64,000 bases of DNA from the NCBI RefSeq assembly GCF_001713475.1, contig NZ_CP016499.1, positions 3,907,501-3,971,500 on the forward strand, in the 5' to 3' direction. The position numbers and the translations under genes are program-made. Under the pieces are notes generated by a model. It was given only the letters and a program-made list of their open reading frames with translations, searched no databases and had not been told where the DNA came from. The first letter of the stretch is position 1, and each line of letters starts with the position of its first letter. Shown one piece after another: positions 56,021 to 63,841 of this stretch. This stretch comes from Agrobacterium sp. RAC06. GTDB taxonomy: Bacteria; Pseudomonadota; Alphaproteobacteria; Rhizobiales; Rhizobiaceae.

Positions 56021-57082
56021 ATGCGCCTGTTCAGTTGCAGCAACTGTTCGAACGTCGTGCATTTCGAAAATGACGGCTGCGTCACATGCGGCGCGCGTCT
56101 GGCCTTCCGTCCGACAAGTCTCGACATGGTGGCGCTGGATGCTTCTGGCACGCATGCCCTGAACCAGGGTATGACGGCAACTGGTAGCACTCGGCCTTGC
56201 GCCAATGCAGCCCTCGGTGGTTGCAACTGGCTCGTTGAAGATGAGGACGACAGCGGCTTTTGTGTCGCCTGCCGGCACAATGTGACGATCCCGGATCTGT
56301 CGGTGCCGGAAAACCTGCAAAACTGGCAGAGGATCGAGCTTGCGAAACGCGGGCTGTTCTACTCGCTACTGCGGTTCAGGCTGCCGCTGGTGACGCGTAA
56401 AGCCAATCCCGAGCAAGGTCTGGGGTTTGAATTCCTCGCAGACGATCCGGCGGACGGCAGTGACGGACCAGTGCTGACCGGTCATGCCGAGGGCCTGATC
56501 ACGCTGAACATTGCCGAGGGTTCCGACGCAGAACGTGAGGCACGGCGTGTGGCGCTCGGAGAGCCCTTCCGCACTCTGCTTGGCCATTTCCGCCATGAGG
56601 TGGCCCATTATTACTGGAATGTCCTCGTGCGGGACAGGAATGCCTTCGAGGCCTTCCGGAGTGTGTTCGGCGACGAGCGGGCCGATTACGGCGAGGCTCT
56701 GAAACGCCACTATGCCGAGGGGCCCCCGCTAGGTTGGGAGAACAGCTTCATCTCGGCCTATGCCGCGAGCCATCCTTGGGAGGATTTCGCCGAGACCTTT
56801 GCCCATTACTTCCACATCGTCGATGCACTCGACACGGCGGATGCCTTCGGCCTCAGAACCAATCCCGATGTCGAGGCCGATCTGCCGGCGATCGAGTTGA
56901 CGCGAACCTTCGACAGCTATGGCATGGGCAGTGCAGGTGCCCTGATCCGCGCCTGGGTGCCGCTGACGCTGGCGATCAATAGTATCAATCGCAGCATGGG
57001 GCAGCAGGATCTCTATCCCTTCGTGCTGTCCGAGCCGGTGATTGGCAAACTCCACTACATTCATGGCCTGATTCGCTCATAA
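56021..57082 (+). CDS. Zinc-ribbon putative metallopeptidase (COG4307-type)
   Basis: A 353-residue cytosolic protein with two N-terminal zinc ribbons (Cys at CSNC, CVTC; CANAALGGC and CVAC, residues about 6-95) and a downstream zincin motif HEVAHYYW with Asp/Glu-rich DERADYGEAL and a second HPWEDFAETFAHYFH. It fits the family of putative zinc-binding metallopeptidases of unknown substrate. The ribbons may bind protein or nucleic acid. It lies 45 bases after the kinase gene in the stress island. Confidence 0.88.
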   Translation: MRLFSCSNCSNVVHFENDGCVTCGARLAFRPTSLDMVALDASGTHALNQGMTATGSTRPCANAALGGCNWLVEDEDDSGFCVACRHNVTIPDLSVPENLQNWQRIELAKRGLFYSLLRFRLPLVTRKANPEQGLGFEFLADDPADGSDGPVLTGHAEGLITLNIAEGSDAEREARRVALGEPFRTLLGHFRHEVAHYYWNVLVRDRNAFEAFRSVFGDERADYGEALKRHYAEGPPLGWENSFISAYAASHPWEDFAETFAHYFHIVDALDTADAFGLRTNPDVEADLPAIELTRTFDSYGMGSAGALIRAWVPLTLAINSINRSMGQQDLYPFVLSEPVIGKLHYIHGLIRS

Positions 57083-57118
57083 ACCCCGGCAGAACAGGCG
57101 TCTCACGCCGTTGTTCCC

Positions 57119-57143
57119 GGAACTGTCGTGCAGTCTTCGCGTT
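57119..57143 (+). promoter_or_regulatory. EcfG-type promoter of the small exported-protein gene
   Basis: GGAAC (57119-57123), a 16-base spacer and CGTT (57140-57143) match the EcfG consensus exactly, 27 bases before the gene at 57171. Confidence 0.85.
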
Positions 57144-57170
57144 AACCTTCAGGTAACACGGAGAACGATC

Positions 57171-57500
57171 ATGAACAGTATGGCTGCCCTAATGGTCATT
57201 GTGGCCTGCCATCCGCAAGACACCACCTGTCTGCAGGACCCGGTCGCTGTTATCTCCTATGATACGGACGAGGCTTGCTATGGCGCGCTGCCGAAAGAAC
57301 TTAAGCGCGCTCGGGCCATGGCCGAGATCATCTATGGGGATTGTTTCCCCGTGAGTGCCGATCTGGTTGCTGGTCGAAACATCCGTCAGACGATCGACCC
57401 GAACAAGCTCGCGGTGCTCGGCGCACCTGTGTCAACCGCGGGCCCTGCCGAAGCGCAGGCCTTGGTGCCGCCCGTCCCAGCCGAACGTTATGGAGAATGA
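57171..57500 (+). CDS. Small cysteine-containing protein of the EcfG regulon
   Basis: A 109-residue protein with a short hydrophobic start (MNSMAALMVIVACHPQDTTC), four cysteines near residues 13, 20, 37 and 58, and a Pro/Ala-rich end. The N-terminus is short for a signal peptide, so export is uncertain. GGAG stands seven bases before the ATG and an exact EcfG promoter lies upstream. I do not recognise a family. It is followed by a small membrane protein gene with a 2-base gap, so both belong to the stress regulon. Confidence 0.75.
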   Translation: MNSMAALMVIVACHPQDTTCLQDPVAVISYDTDEACYGALPKELKRARAMAEIIYGDCFPVSADLVAGRNIRQTIDPNKLAVLGAPVSTAGPAEAQALVPPVPAERYGE

Positions 57501-57502
57501 AG

Positions 57503-57694
57503 ATGAAGCCCGAAGCCTCGGCGGAACCTAAGTCCGTCAATATCGACTCGCAGAACCGCCATGTCGCACAGCAGGCTGGCCTCGACCAGGACCTCGAATC
57601 TCAGGTGCCGCCCCGCTACGGCCCCTTCACCGTCACGACGCTCGGCGTCATTCTCGTCCTGCTATTCGCCGCTGTCGTCTGGATCATGCTCTGA
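57503..57694 (+). CDS. Small single-span membrane protein
   Basis: A 63-residue protein: an acidic, polar N-terminal half (MKPEASAEPKSVNIDSQNRH) and one C-terminal membrane helix (TVTTLGVILVLLFAAVVWIM). The second of two close ATGs is used because GGAG gives proper spacing. It is cotranscribed with the cysteine-containing small gene from an EcfG promoter and is ended by a strong terminator. Function unknown; similar short anchored proteins accompany stress regulons. Confidence 0.75.
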   Translation: MKPEASAEPKSVNIDSQNRHVAQQAGLDQDLESQVPPRYGPFTVTTLGVILVLLFAAVVWIML

Positions 57695-57718
57695 GCTTTG
57701 ATCCGAATTTGTCCCATG

Positions 57719-57752
57719 AAAAAAGGCCGCTTCTTAGGAAGCGGCCTTTTTT
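57719..57752 (+). terminator. Strong terminator after small stress operon
   Basis: A perfect 13-bp stem (AAAAGGCCGCTTC / GAAGCGGCCTTTT) with a 4-base loop runs into TTTTTT. The A-tract on the other side lets it also end the convergent DUF1328 gene. Confidence 0.92.
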
Positions 57753-57770
57753 GCTACGTTAGTTTCCCGT

Positions 57771-57935
57771 TCACGCCTGACGGAAGAGCCGCATGGCGAG
57801 CGAAATGAGGAAGAGAATGATGAAGATACCGAAGAGGATCTTGGCGATACCAGCCGATGCGCCAGCGATTCCACCGAAGCCGAGGACGCCAGCGATCAAG
57901 GCGACGACCAGAAATACGAGTGCGTAATAAAGCAT
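57771..57935 (-). CDS. DUF1328 small membrane protein, copy 1
   Basis: A 54-residue hydrophobic protein, [20 protein letters not shown], then [20 protein letters not shown] and [11 protein letters not shown], the typical two-helix DUF1328 (YtjA-like) protein. Function is unknown; members are widespread and often stress induced. CAGGAG stands upstream of the ATG. An exact EcfG promoter lies about 30 bases before the start. A paralogue lies at 60192. Confidence 0.92.
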   Translation of the reverse strand: MLYYALVFLVVALIAGVLGFGGIAGASAGIAKILFGIFIILFLISLAMRLFRQA

Positions 57936-57964
57936 ATTGGGTTCTCCTGTTTCGATGCCGGTTG

Positions 57965-57989
57965 AACGTTGGCTACTGGGCTTTGTTCC
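57965..57989 (-). promoter_or_regulatory. EcfG-type promoter of DUF1328 copy 1
   Basis: On the minus strand GGAAC (57989-57985), a 16-base spacer and CGTT (57968-57965) match the EcfG consensus and face the DUF1328 gene. Confidence 0.85.
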
Positions 57990-58045
57990 ATCGGGATCAC
58001 GGTTTCGAGAGCGGCGCAGCGTTGAAATAAAAAATTGCATGTTCG

Positions 58046-58070
58046 GGAACCTTCTGCGCCCTTTGGCGTT
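58046..58070 (+). promoter_or_regulatory. EcfG-type promoter of nepR-ecfG
   Basis: GGAAC (58046-58050), a 16-base spacer and CGTT (58067-58070) match the consensus exactly, 35 bases before nepR copy 2. It is back to back with the DUF1328 promoter, and implies that EcfG autoregulates. Confidence 0.87.
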
Positions 58071-58104
58071 GTCAGGCGACACTGTTTCAAACCCGTTGGA
58101 CCAA

Positions 58105-58314
58105 ATGACAGAACATTCGAAGAAAGCGCCGGCTACGAACGGGCTGCCTGGAATGGCCGCCTTTCATCCCGGCGTGTCCGCGCAATTGCGCGAATACTAT
58201 CAGTCGGTACAGGAAGAAGGGATTCCGGATCGGTTCCTCCAGCTCCTGGAGCAACTGGATGTGGCCGAACGCCAGGCCAGTGAGTCCACTCGCATCAAGG
58301 ACAATGCTCGATGA
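58105..58314 (+). CDS. nepR: NepR-family anti-sigma factor, copy 2, coupled to ecfG
   Basis: A 69-residue protein with the NepR core [20 protein letters not shown] and FLQLLEQLD. Its stop overlaps the ecfG start (ATGA), the canonical anti-sigma/sigma gene pair, giving matched synthesis. It should hold EcfG inactive and be released by phosphorylated PhyR. The start is ATG 58105; the frame is open upstream but that part contains the promoter. Compare copy 1 at 53754 on the other strand. Confidence 0.9.
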   Translation: MTEHSKKAPATNGLPGMAAFHPGVSAQLREYYQSVQEEGIPDRFLQLLEQLDVAERQASESTRIKDNAR

Positions 58315-58877
58315 CCGTTGACGAGAAGTCGATCGCCCGCTCCTTCAAGCGCGACCTCTTGGCAGCGCTGCCAAACCTGCGTGCCTTCGCCGTATCGCTG
58401 ACCGGCCGACATCACGTCGCCGACGATCTGGTGCAGGACACGATCATGAAGGCATGGGCGAAGCAGGATCATTTCGAGCCCGGCACCAACATGAAGGCCT
58501 GGCTCTTTACCATTCTTCGCAACGAATTCTATTCTCAGATGCGCAAGCGTGGCCGCGAGGTCTCCGACACCGACGGCATCTTCACGTCGCAGCTCTCCAC
58601 CCATCCGCAGCAGTATGGTTCACTCGACCTGCAGGACTTCAAGCGTGCACTTGATCAGTTGCCAAGCGATCAGCGTGAGGCGATCATTCTCGTGGGGGCT
58701 TCCGGCTTCGCCTATGAAGAAGCCGCCGAGATCTGCGGTTGTGCCGTGGGCACCATCAAGAGCCGCATCAATCGGGCGCGCAACAAGCTTCAGGAGATCC
58801 TGGGTGTGAGCGGCGAGGGCGATTACGGCCCCGATGCGCACAGCTCAGCGGTCATCAAGAAGGCCTTCGCCGTCTGA
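58311..58877 (+). CDS. ecfG: EcfG, general stress sigma factor
   Basis: A 188-residue ECF15-type sigma factor. Region 2 (residues about 12-80): LPNLRAFAVSLTGRHHVADD, LVQDTIMKAWAK, NMKAWLFTILRNEFYSQMRK. Region 4 (about 110-165): ALDQLPSDQREAIILVGASG, FAYEEAAEICGCAVGTIKSR, INRARNKL. It directs RNA polymerase to GGAAC-N16/17-CGTT promoters, several of which lie in this window including its own. It is held by NepR and released via PhyR. Its last 33 bases overlap the end of a convergent receiver gene. Confidence 0.95.
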   Translation: MTVDEKSIARSFKRDLLAALPNLRAFAVSLTGRHHVADDLVQDTIMKAWAKQDHFEPGTNMKAWLFTILRNEFYSQMRKRGREVSDTDGIFTSQLSTHPQQYGSLDLQDFKRALDQLPSDQREAIILVGASGFAYEEAAEICGCAVGTIKSRINRARNKLQEILGVSGEGDYGPDAHSSAVIKKAFAV

Positions 58878-59243
58878 GGGCCCGTGACCATGCGCCGCTT
58901 TCAAAACCGCCGCAGCCAGTTCATGGGCCTGCGGCGGCTTTGTGACCAGCGGATGAGCGGTCACGATGCTTGGGATGTCGGTGAAATGGCCGTAGGACGA
59001 CAGAAAGACCGGCTTCGCGCCGGCTTTCATGATCAGGTCTGCACGTTCCAGATTCAAGGCCTCGTGCAAGACTGCGTCGATGATCACCACATCGAATGCC
59101 GTCGTCTGTACGGCCTCCGCCAGGCGGGCCAGCGGGGCGATGGTCACATCGCAAGGCAGATCGTCGAGAAGAATGCGCTCCACCTCCATGGCAATCAGAT
59201 ACTGGTTCTCGGCAACGAGAACGCGGAGCGGCGCAGTCATCAT
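58845..59243 (-). CDS. Receiver-only response regulator
   Basis: A 132-residue single receiver domain. The phospho-acceptor Asp lies in DVVIIDAVLHEA, with Ser in VFLSSYGHF and Lys in VTKPPQ. The usual acidic pair is Glu-Asn (LVAENQYLI) rather than Glu-Asp, so Mg binding may be weaker. There is no output domain. AGGAAG supports the start at 59243. The gene converges on ecfG and overlaps its last 33 bases. Single-domain regulators tune the PhyR phosphorelay in several alphaproteobacteria, so that role is plausible. Confidence 0.88.
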   Translation of the reverse strand: MMTAPLRVLVAENQYLIAMEVERILLDDLPCDVTIAPLARLAEAVQTTAFDVVIIDAVLHEALNLERADLIMKAGAKPVFLSSYGHFTDIPSIVTAHPLVTKPPQAHELAAAVLKAAHGHGPSDGEGLLDDR

Positions 59244-59341
59244 GGAACTTCCTTTTGTCAGGAGCGCGTTATGGGACGTGCCCCGACCAGCGTCATTTAA
59301 AAAAGACATGTGCAGCCTTCATTGTTCCAGCCTGGAACAGC

Positions 59342-60121
59342 ATGACGGACAAACGAGGTTATCCCGTGGCAATTGAACCGCGTCACTCTCCCATTCGCAT
59401 CAGCTGTTTCGAATGTCCCTTGCGGCAGATGAAACGGTTCCGCCCCTTCACTGAAGCGGAACTGGAGTTTGTCTCCACCTTCAAGCGCGGCGAGCTCGCT
59501 GCCGATCCCGGGACCACGGTCCTCGTCGAAGGCGCGCGCAGCGCACATCTCTACACCGTGCTTTCCGGTTGGGGCTTTCGCTACAAGATCCTCGAAGACG
59601 GCCGACGGCAGATCCTGAACTATATCGTACCCGGTGACATGATCGGCTTGCAGGGCGCAGTGATGGCCGAGATGCAGCATTCGGTGGAAGCATTGACACC
59701 TATGACGCTCTGCGTCTTCGAAAGAAGTCGCCTGTTTTCCCTGTTCGAGTTGCATCCGGGGCTGGGCTTTGATCTCACCTGGCTTGCCGCGCGCGAAGAG
59801 TCCATTCTCGACGAACATCTGCTCAGCATCGGACGCCGGTCTGCGCTGGAAAGGGCTTCCTACCTCCTCGCTTTCCTGTTCGACCGTGGGATGAATTCCG
59901 GCATTCTCGGCGACAATCACCGCCACATTCCCGTGACGCAGATGCATTTTGCCGACACGCTCGGGCTCTCGATTGTCCATACTAACAAGACGCTGAAGAA
60001 GCTCGCCGACCGGGGGCTCATTCGCTGGCGCGAGCGGGGCTGCGACATCGTCGACCCGCTCGGCCTGCAGGAAATTTCCGGCTGGACCCCGGACGAGCAA
60101 AGGGTCAGGCCCCTGATCTGA
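59342..60121 (+). CDS. Crp/Fnr-family transcriptional regulator
   Basis: A 259-residue regulator: an N-terminal CFECPLRQMKRFRPF segment, a cyclic-nucleotide-like sensor domain (TTVLVEGARSAHLYTVLSGW; ILNYIVPGDMIGLQG), a dimer helix and a C-terminal helix-turn-helix (MHFADTLGLSIVHTNKTLKK). Only two Cys occur at the N-terminus, so an Fnr-type [4Fe-4S] cluster is unlikely. ATG 59342 is given; GTG 59366 with GAGG at seven bases is an equally good start. Such proteins occur often beside rhizobial stress genes. Confidence 0.88.
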   Translation: MTDKRGYPVAIEPRHSPIRISCFECPLRQMKRFRPFTEAELEFVSTFKRGELAADPGTTVLVEGARSAHLYTVLSGWGFRYKILEDGRRQILNYIVPGDMIGLQGAVMAEMQHSVEALTPMTLCVFERSRLFSLFELHPGLGFDLTWLAAREESILDEHLLSIGRRSALERASYLLAFLFDRGMNSGILGDNHRHIPVTQMHFADTLGLSIVHTNKTLKKLADRGLIRWRERGCDIVDPLGLQEISGWTPDEQRVRPLI

Positions 60122-60132
60122 TCGGGGCGTAC

Positions 60133-60172
60133 AAAAAGGCCCGCATCGCCTGGGTAGCGTGCGGGCCTTTTC
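60133..60172 (+). terminator. Terminator after Crp/Fnr gene
   Basis: A perfect 12-bp stem (AAAAGGCCCGCA / TGCGGGCCTTTT) with a 14-base loop; A and T tracts at both ends make it bidirectional, serving also the convergent DUF1328 copy 2. Confidence 0.88.
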
Positions 60173-60191
60173 ACGTCTGGGTAAACTATCG

Positions 60192-60356
60192 TCAGGCGAC
60201 GATGAGGACGCCGGTGAAAAGCGCGATGATCATGACGATCAAGACGATGAAAATCAGGATCTTGGCGACGCCGGCCGAGGCGCCGGCCACGCCCCGAAAA
60301 CCGAGCAGGCTTGCGACGGCGGCGATCAGAAGAAGGATGAGGATCCATTGCAGCAT
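60192..60356 (-). CDS. DUF1328 small membrane protein, copy 2
   Basis: A 54-residue two-helix membrane protein, MLQWILILLLIAAVASLLGF, then RGVAGASAGVAKILIFIVLI and VMIIALFTGVLIVA. It is a paralogue of the 57771 gene, sharing the GVAGASAGVAKIL core and equal length. GGAGAC stands upstream of the ATG. A near-consensus EcfG promoter lies at 60389-60413. It is easily missed because of its size. Confidence 0.88.
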   Translation of the reverse strand: MLQWILILLLIAAVASLLGFRGVAGASAGVAKILIFIVLIVMIIALFTGVLIVA

Positions 60357-60388
60357 GTGGGTCTCCTTGGTGCGTTGTTCCCTTGGGA

Positions 60389-60413
60389 AACAGGGCCAGC
60401 GGTCAATTGTTCC
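60389..60413 (-). promoter_or_regulatory. Near-consensus EcfG promoter of DUF1328 copy 2
   Basis: Minus strand GGAAC (60413-60409), a 16-base spacer and TGTT (60392-60389), one change from CGTT, face the DUF1328 gene 33 bases away. The remaining 60414-60612 holds no gene and should contain the pntA promoter, but I see no clear -35/-10 pair. Confidence 0.6.
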
Positions 60414-60612
60414 ATTGGGTGTCGGCGGGAGCCGCGCGTGTGCGCTGCAACAAAAATCGGTTTAAGCGGATAAGCCTAGGGACAAAACCGTCATTTGTTC
60501 TCGGAGCTGGACTAGACAGGGGGCCTTAGTTCTGGTCGTGTCCGCGATCGGAGAGTCCTTCGACTTTGGGCGAAGGACAGTAGGTAGAACCCGTTCGAAC
60601 GGAGTTTGGGAG

Positions 60613-62190
60613 ATGGGATTGAAGATCGGATCGCCAAGGGAGATTTATGCCGGTGAGGCCCGCGTCGCGATGACGCCGGACAGCGCCACACAGTTGCAGA
60701 AGCTCGGCTATGAATGCGTGATCGAAAGCGGTGCAGGCAAGGCTGCGGGCTTGTCCGACGACGCCTATCGCGCCGCCGGCGTGACAGTGGTCGAGACGGC
60801 CGCCGCGCTTTACGAAACGGCCGACATCATCGCCAAGGTGCGTCCCCCGGAAACGGCTGAAGTCGATCGTCTCGGACCTGGCAAGACCCTGATCTCCTTC
60901 TTCTATCCGGCCCAGAACACGGCTCTGCTCGAGCAGGCCAAAGACAAGGGCGCGACCGTCGTTGCCATGGACATGGTGCCGCGCATCAGCCGCGCCCAGA
61001 AGATGGACGCCCTATCGTCGATGGCCAATATCGCCGGCTATCGCGCCGTGATCGAGGCCGGCAACAATTTCGGCCGCTTCTTCACCGGTCAGGTGACGGC
61101 GGCTGGCAAGGTGCCGCCGGCCAAGGTTCTGGTGATCGGTGCAGGCGTCGCCGGTCTGGCCGCGATCGGCACCGCGACTTCGCTCGGCGCCATTACTTAT
61201 GCCTTCGACGTCCGCCCTGAGGTCGCCGAGCAGATCGAAAGCATGGGCGCGCAGTTCGTCTATCTCGAATTCGAAGCCACACAGGACGGCGCGGCAACGG
61301 GCGGCTATGCAGCCCCTTCTTCGCCGGAATTTCGCGAAAAACAGCTGGCCAAGTTTCGCGAACTTGCACCCGAGATCGACATCGTCATCACCACGGCCCT
61401 TATCCCGGGCCGGGATGCTCCGAAGCTCTGGCTGGCTGACATGGTCGCCGCAATGAAGCCCGGCTCCGTCGTCGTCGACCTCGCGGCAGAACGCGGCGGC
61501 AATTGCGACCTGACCGTGCCGGATCAGAAGATCGTCTCCGAGAACGGTGTCACCATCGTCGGCTATACCGACTTCCCGAGCCGCATGGCCGCGCAGTCGT
61601 CGACGCTCTACTCGACCAATATCCGCCATATGATGACCGATCTGACGCCGGCCAAGGACGGCGTTGTCGCGCACAACATGGAAGACGATGTCATCCGGGG
61701 CGCCACCGTCACCAAGGACGGCGAGATCACCTATCCGCCACCGCCGCCAAAGATCCAGGCGATCGCGGCTGCGAAGCCCAAGGAAAAGGTGAAGGAGCTC
61801 ACGCCCGAGGAGAAGCGGGCGCAGGAAATCTTGGCCTTCAAGACCCAGACCCGCAATCAGGTGGCGCTGCTCGCCGGTGGCGGTGCGCTGATCCTGCTTG
61901 CCGGTCTTTATGCGCCCGCCAGCTTCATGAGCCACTTCATCGTCTTCGTGCTCGCCTGCTTCGTCGGTTTCCAGGTGATCTGGAATGTCAGCCACTCGCT
62001 GCACACGCCGCTGATGGCGATCACCAATGCCATCTCCTCGATCATCATTCTGGGTGCCCTGATGCAGATCGGGTCCGGTAACTTCCTGGTTATCATCCTC
62101 GGTGCGCTGTCGGTCCTGATGGCCGGCATCAACATCTTCGGCGGCTTCATGGTGACACGGCGCATGCTTGCCATGTTCCAGAAGTCTTGA
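60613..62190 (+). CDS. pntA: NAD(P) transhydrogenase subunit alpha
   Basis: A 525-residue full-length alpha subunit. Residues 1 to about 380 are the NAD(H)-binding dI domain ([41 protein letters not shown]; the mobile loop [15 protein letters not shown]), a charged linker follows ([20 protein letters not shown]), and the C-terminal part has four membrane helices. It is the E. coli-type fused form, whereas many rhizobia split it into pntAA and pntAB. With PntB it uses the proton gradient to make NADPH. GGGAG stands just before the ATG. Confidence 0.95.
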   Translation: MGLKIGSPREIYAGEARVAMTPDSATQLQKLGYECVIESGAGKAAGLSDDAYRAAGVTVVETAAALYETADIIAKVRPPETAEVDRLGPGKTLISFFYPAQNTALLEQAKDKGATVVAMDMVPRISRAQKMDALSSMANIAGYRAVIEAGNNFGRFFTGQVTAAGKVPPAKVLVIGAGVAGLAAIGTATSLGAITYAFDVRPEVAEQIESMGAQFVYLEFEATQDGAATGGYAAPSSPEFREKQLAKFRELAPEIDIVITTALIPGRDAPKLWLADMVAAMKPGSVVVDLAAERGGNCDLTVPDQKIVSENGVTIVGYTDFPSRMAAQSSTLYSTNIRHMMTDLTPAKDGVVAHNMEDDVIRGATVTKDGEITYPPPPPKIQAIAAAKPKEKVKELTPEEKRAQEILAFKTQTRNQVALLAGGGALILLAGLYAPASFMSHFIVFVLACFVGFQVIWNVSHSLHTPLMAITNAISSIIILGALMQIGSGNFLVIILGALSVLMAGINIFGGFMVTRRMLAMFQKS

Positions 62191-62211
62191 GTTAGGGGAG
62201 GGGACACACAC

Positions 62212-63711
62212 ATGGAATACGGATTCACCACAGCGGCCTATGTCGTCGCAGCCGTTCTCTTCATCCTGTCGCTCGGCGGTCTGTCCGGCCAGGAAAGCGC
62301 CAAGCGCGCTGTCTGGTACGGCATCGTCGGCATGGGGCTTGCCGTCGTCGCAACGCTTTATGGTCCTGGTGCGGGCAACTGGTTCGTCTCAGTCGTCATG
62401 ATTGCCATTGGCGGTGGTATCGGCTGGGTCGTTGCCCAGCGCGTGCAGATGACGGAAATGCCGCAGCTCGTGGCCGCCATGCATTCGCTGGTCGGTCTCG
62501 CCGCCGTCTTCATCGGTTTCAATGCCGAGATCGAGATGTGGCGCATCGCCAGCACACTAGCCGACGCCGGGCTCACCGGCTGCGATCCGCTGAGCGCTGC
62601 GGCCTGTGCGGCCCAGGCCGGTCAGGCGACGGTGTTTGGCGATTTCGGCGGCTTCGCCCTGAAGATTGCCGAGAAGACCAGTGCCGAGATCGCCGTTCTG
62701 AAGATCGAGGTCTTCCTCGGCGTCTTCATCGGTGCCATCACTTTTACTGGCTCTGTGGTCGCTTATGGAAAGTTGGCGGGTAAGGTCAACACGACGGCCA
62801 AGCAGCTGCCGGGCGGTCATATGCTCAACGCGGCTGCCGCCCTTGGCTCCCTGATCCTGCTGGTCCTCTACTTCCAGGGCGCCGGCAGCTGGACGCTGAT
62901 CCTGATGACGCTTCTGGCGCTCTTCATCGGTTACCACCTGATCATGGGCATCGGCGGCGCCGACATGCCGGTCGTCGTCTCCATGCTGAACAGCTATTCC
63001 GGCTGGGCGGCAGCGGCCATCGGCTTCTCGCTGTCGAACGATCTCCTGATCGTCGTCGGCGCGCTGGTCGGTTCGTCCGGTGCCATCCTCTCCTACATCA
63101 TGTGCAAGGCGATGAACCGCAGCTTCGTCTCGGTCATCCTCGGCGGCTTCGGCGGAACCACGGGACCGCAGATGGAAGTCGTGGGCGAGCAGATCGCGAT
63201 TGACGGCGATGGCGTGGCCAATGCGCTCAATGATGCGGACTCGGTCATCATCATCCCGGGTTACGGCATGGCAGTCGCCCAGGCACAGCAGTCGGTGTCG
63301 GAACTGACCCGCAAGCTGCGTGCTTCCGGCAAGACGGTGCGCTTTGCGATCCATCCGGTTGCCGGCCGTCTGCCAGGCCACATGAACGTGCTGCTCGCCG
63401 AAGCCAAGGTTCCCTATGACATCGTGCTGGAAATGGACGAGATCAACGAAGACTTCCCCGAAACGGATGTCGCCATCGTCATTGGCTCGAACGACATCGT
63501 CAACCCGGCCGCCCAGGAAGACCCGAACTCGCCGATCGCCGGCATGCCGGTTCTGGAAGTCTGGAAGGCAAAGCAGGTGTTTGTCTCCAAACGCGGCCAG
63601 GGCACCGGCTATTCCGGCATCGAGAACCCGCTGTTCTACAAGGAGAACACGCGCATGTTCTACGGTGACGCGAAGAAGTCGATCGACAGCATCCTGCCGT
63701 TGATCAAGTAA
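62212..63711 (+). CDS. pntB: NAD(P) transhydrogenase subunit beta
   Basis: A 499-residue subunit. The first about 280 residues contain some nine membrane helices (proton channel, dII) with [20 protein letters not shown]; the last about 180 residues are the NADP(H)-binding dIII with [38 protein letters not shown] and [12 protein letters not shown]. About 35 residues near Cys-rich [15 protein letters not shown] form an insertion relative to E. coli PntB. It starts 21 bases after pntA with GGGGAGGGG upstream, and ends at a terminator. Confidence 0.95.
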   Translation: MEYGFTTAAYVVAAVLFILSLGGLSGQESAKRAVWYGIVGMGLAVVATLYGPGAGNWFVSVVMIAIGGGIGWVVAQRVQMTEMPQLVAAMHSLVGLAAVFIGFNAEIEMWRIASTLADAGLTGCDPLSAAACAAQAGQATVFGDFGGFALKIAEKTSAEIAVLKIEVFLGVFIGAITFTGSVVAYGKLAGKVNTTAKQLPGGHMLNAAAALGSLILLVLYFQGAGSWTLILMTLLALFIGYHLIMGIGGADMPVVVSMLNSYSGWAAAAIGFSLSNDLLIVVGALVGSSGAILSYIMCKAMNRSFVSVILGGFGGTTGPQMEVVGEQIAIDGDGVANALNDADSVIIIPGYGMAVAQAQQSVSELTRKLRASGKTVRFAIHPVAGRLPGHMNVLLAEAKVPYDIVLEMDEINEDFPETDVAIVIGSNDIVNPAAQEDPNSPIAGMPVLEVWKAKQVFVSKRGQGTGYSGIENPLFYKENTRMFYGDAKKSIDSILPLIK

Positions 63712-63732
63712 GCTTCGGATCAGATCGAAACT

Positions 63733-63763
63733 GTAAAGCCGGGTGGTGACGCCCGGCTTTTTT
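63733..63763 (+). terminator. Terminator after pntB
   Basis: A 9-bp stem (AAAGCCGGG / CCCGGCTTT) with an 8-base loop runs into TTTTT, a standard intrinsic terminator 22 bases after the pntB stop. Confidence 0.9.
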
Positions 63764-63841
63764 CTTCCATGGGTTGCTAGGAAAACCGGACGTTAACCAT
63801 AAGCCACTTAGATGGTGGCCAGTGTGATCGCAGGAGTTTTC

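Noticed and set aside
59334..59360. EcfG promoter for the Crp/Fnr gene
   Set aside because: GGAAC is present but no CGTT follows at the allowed spacing.
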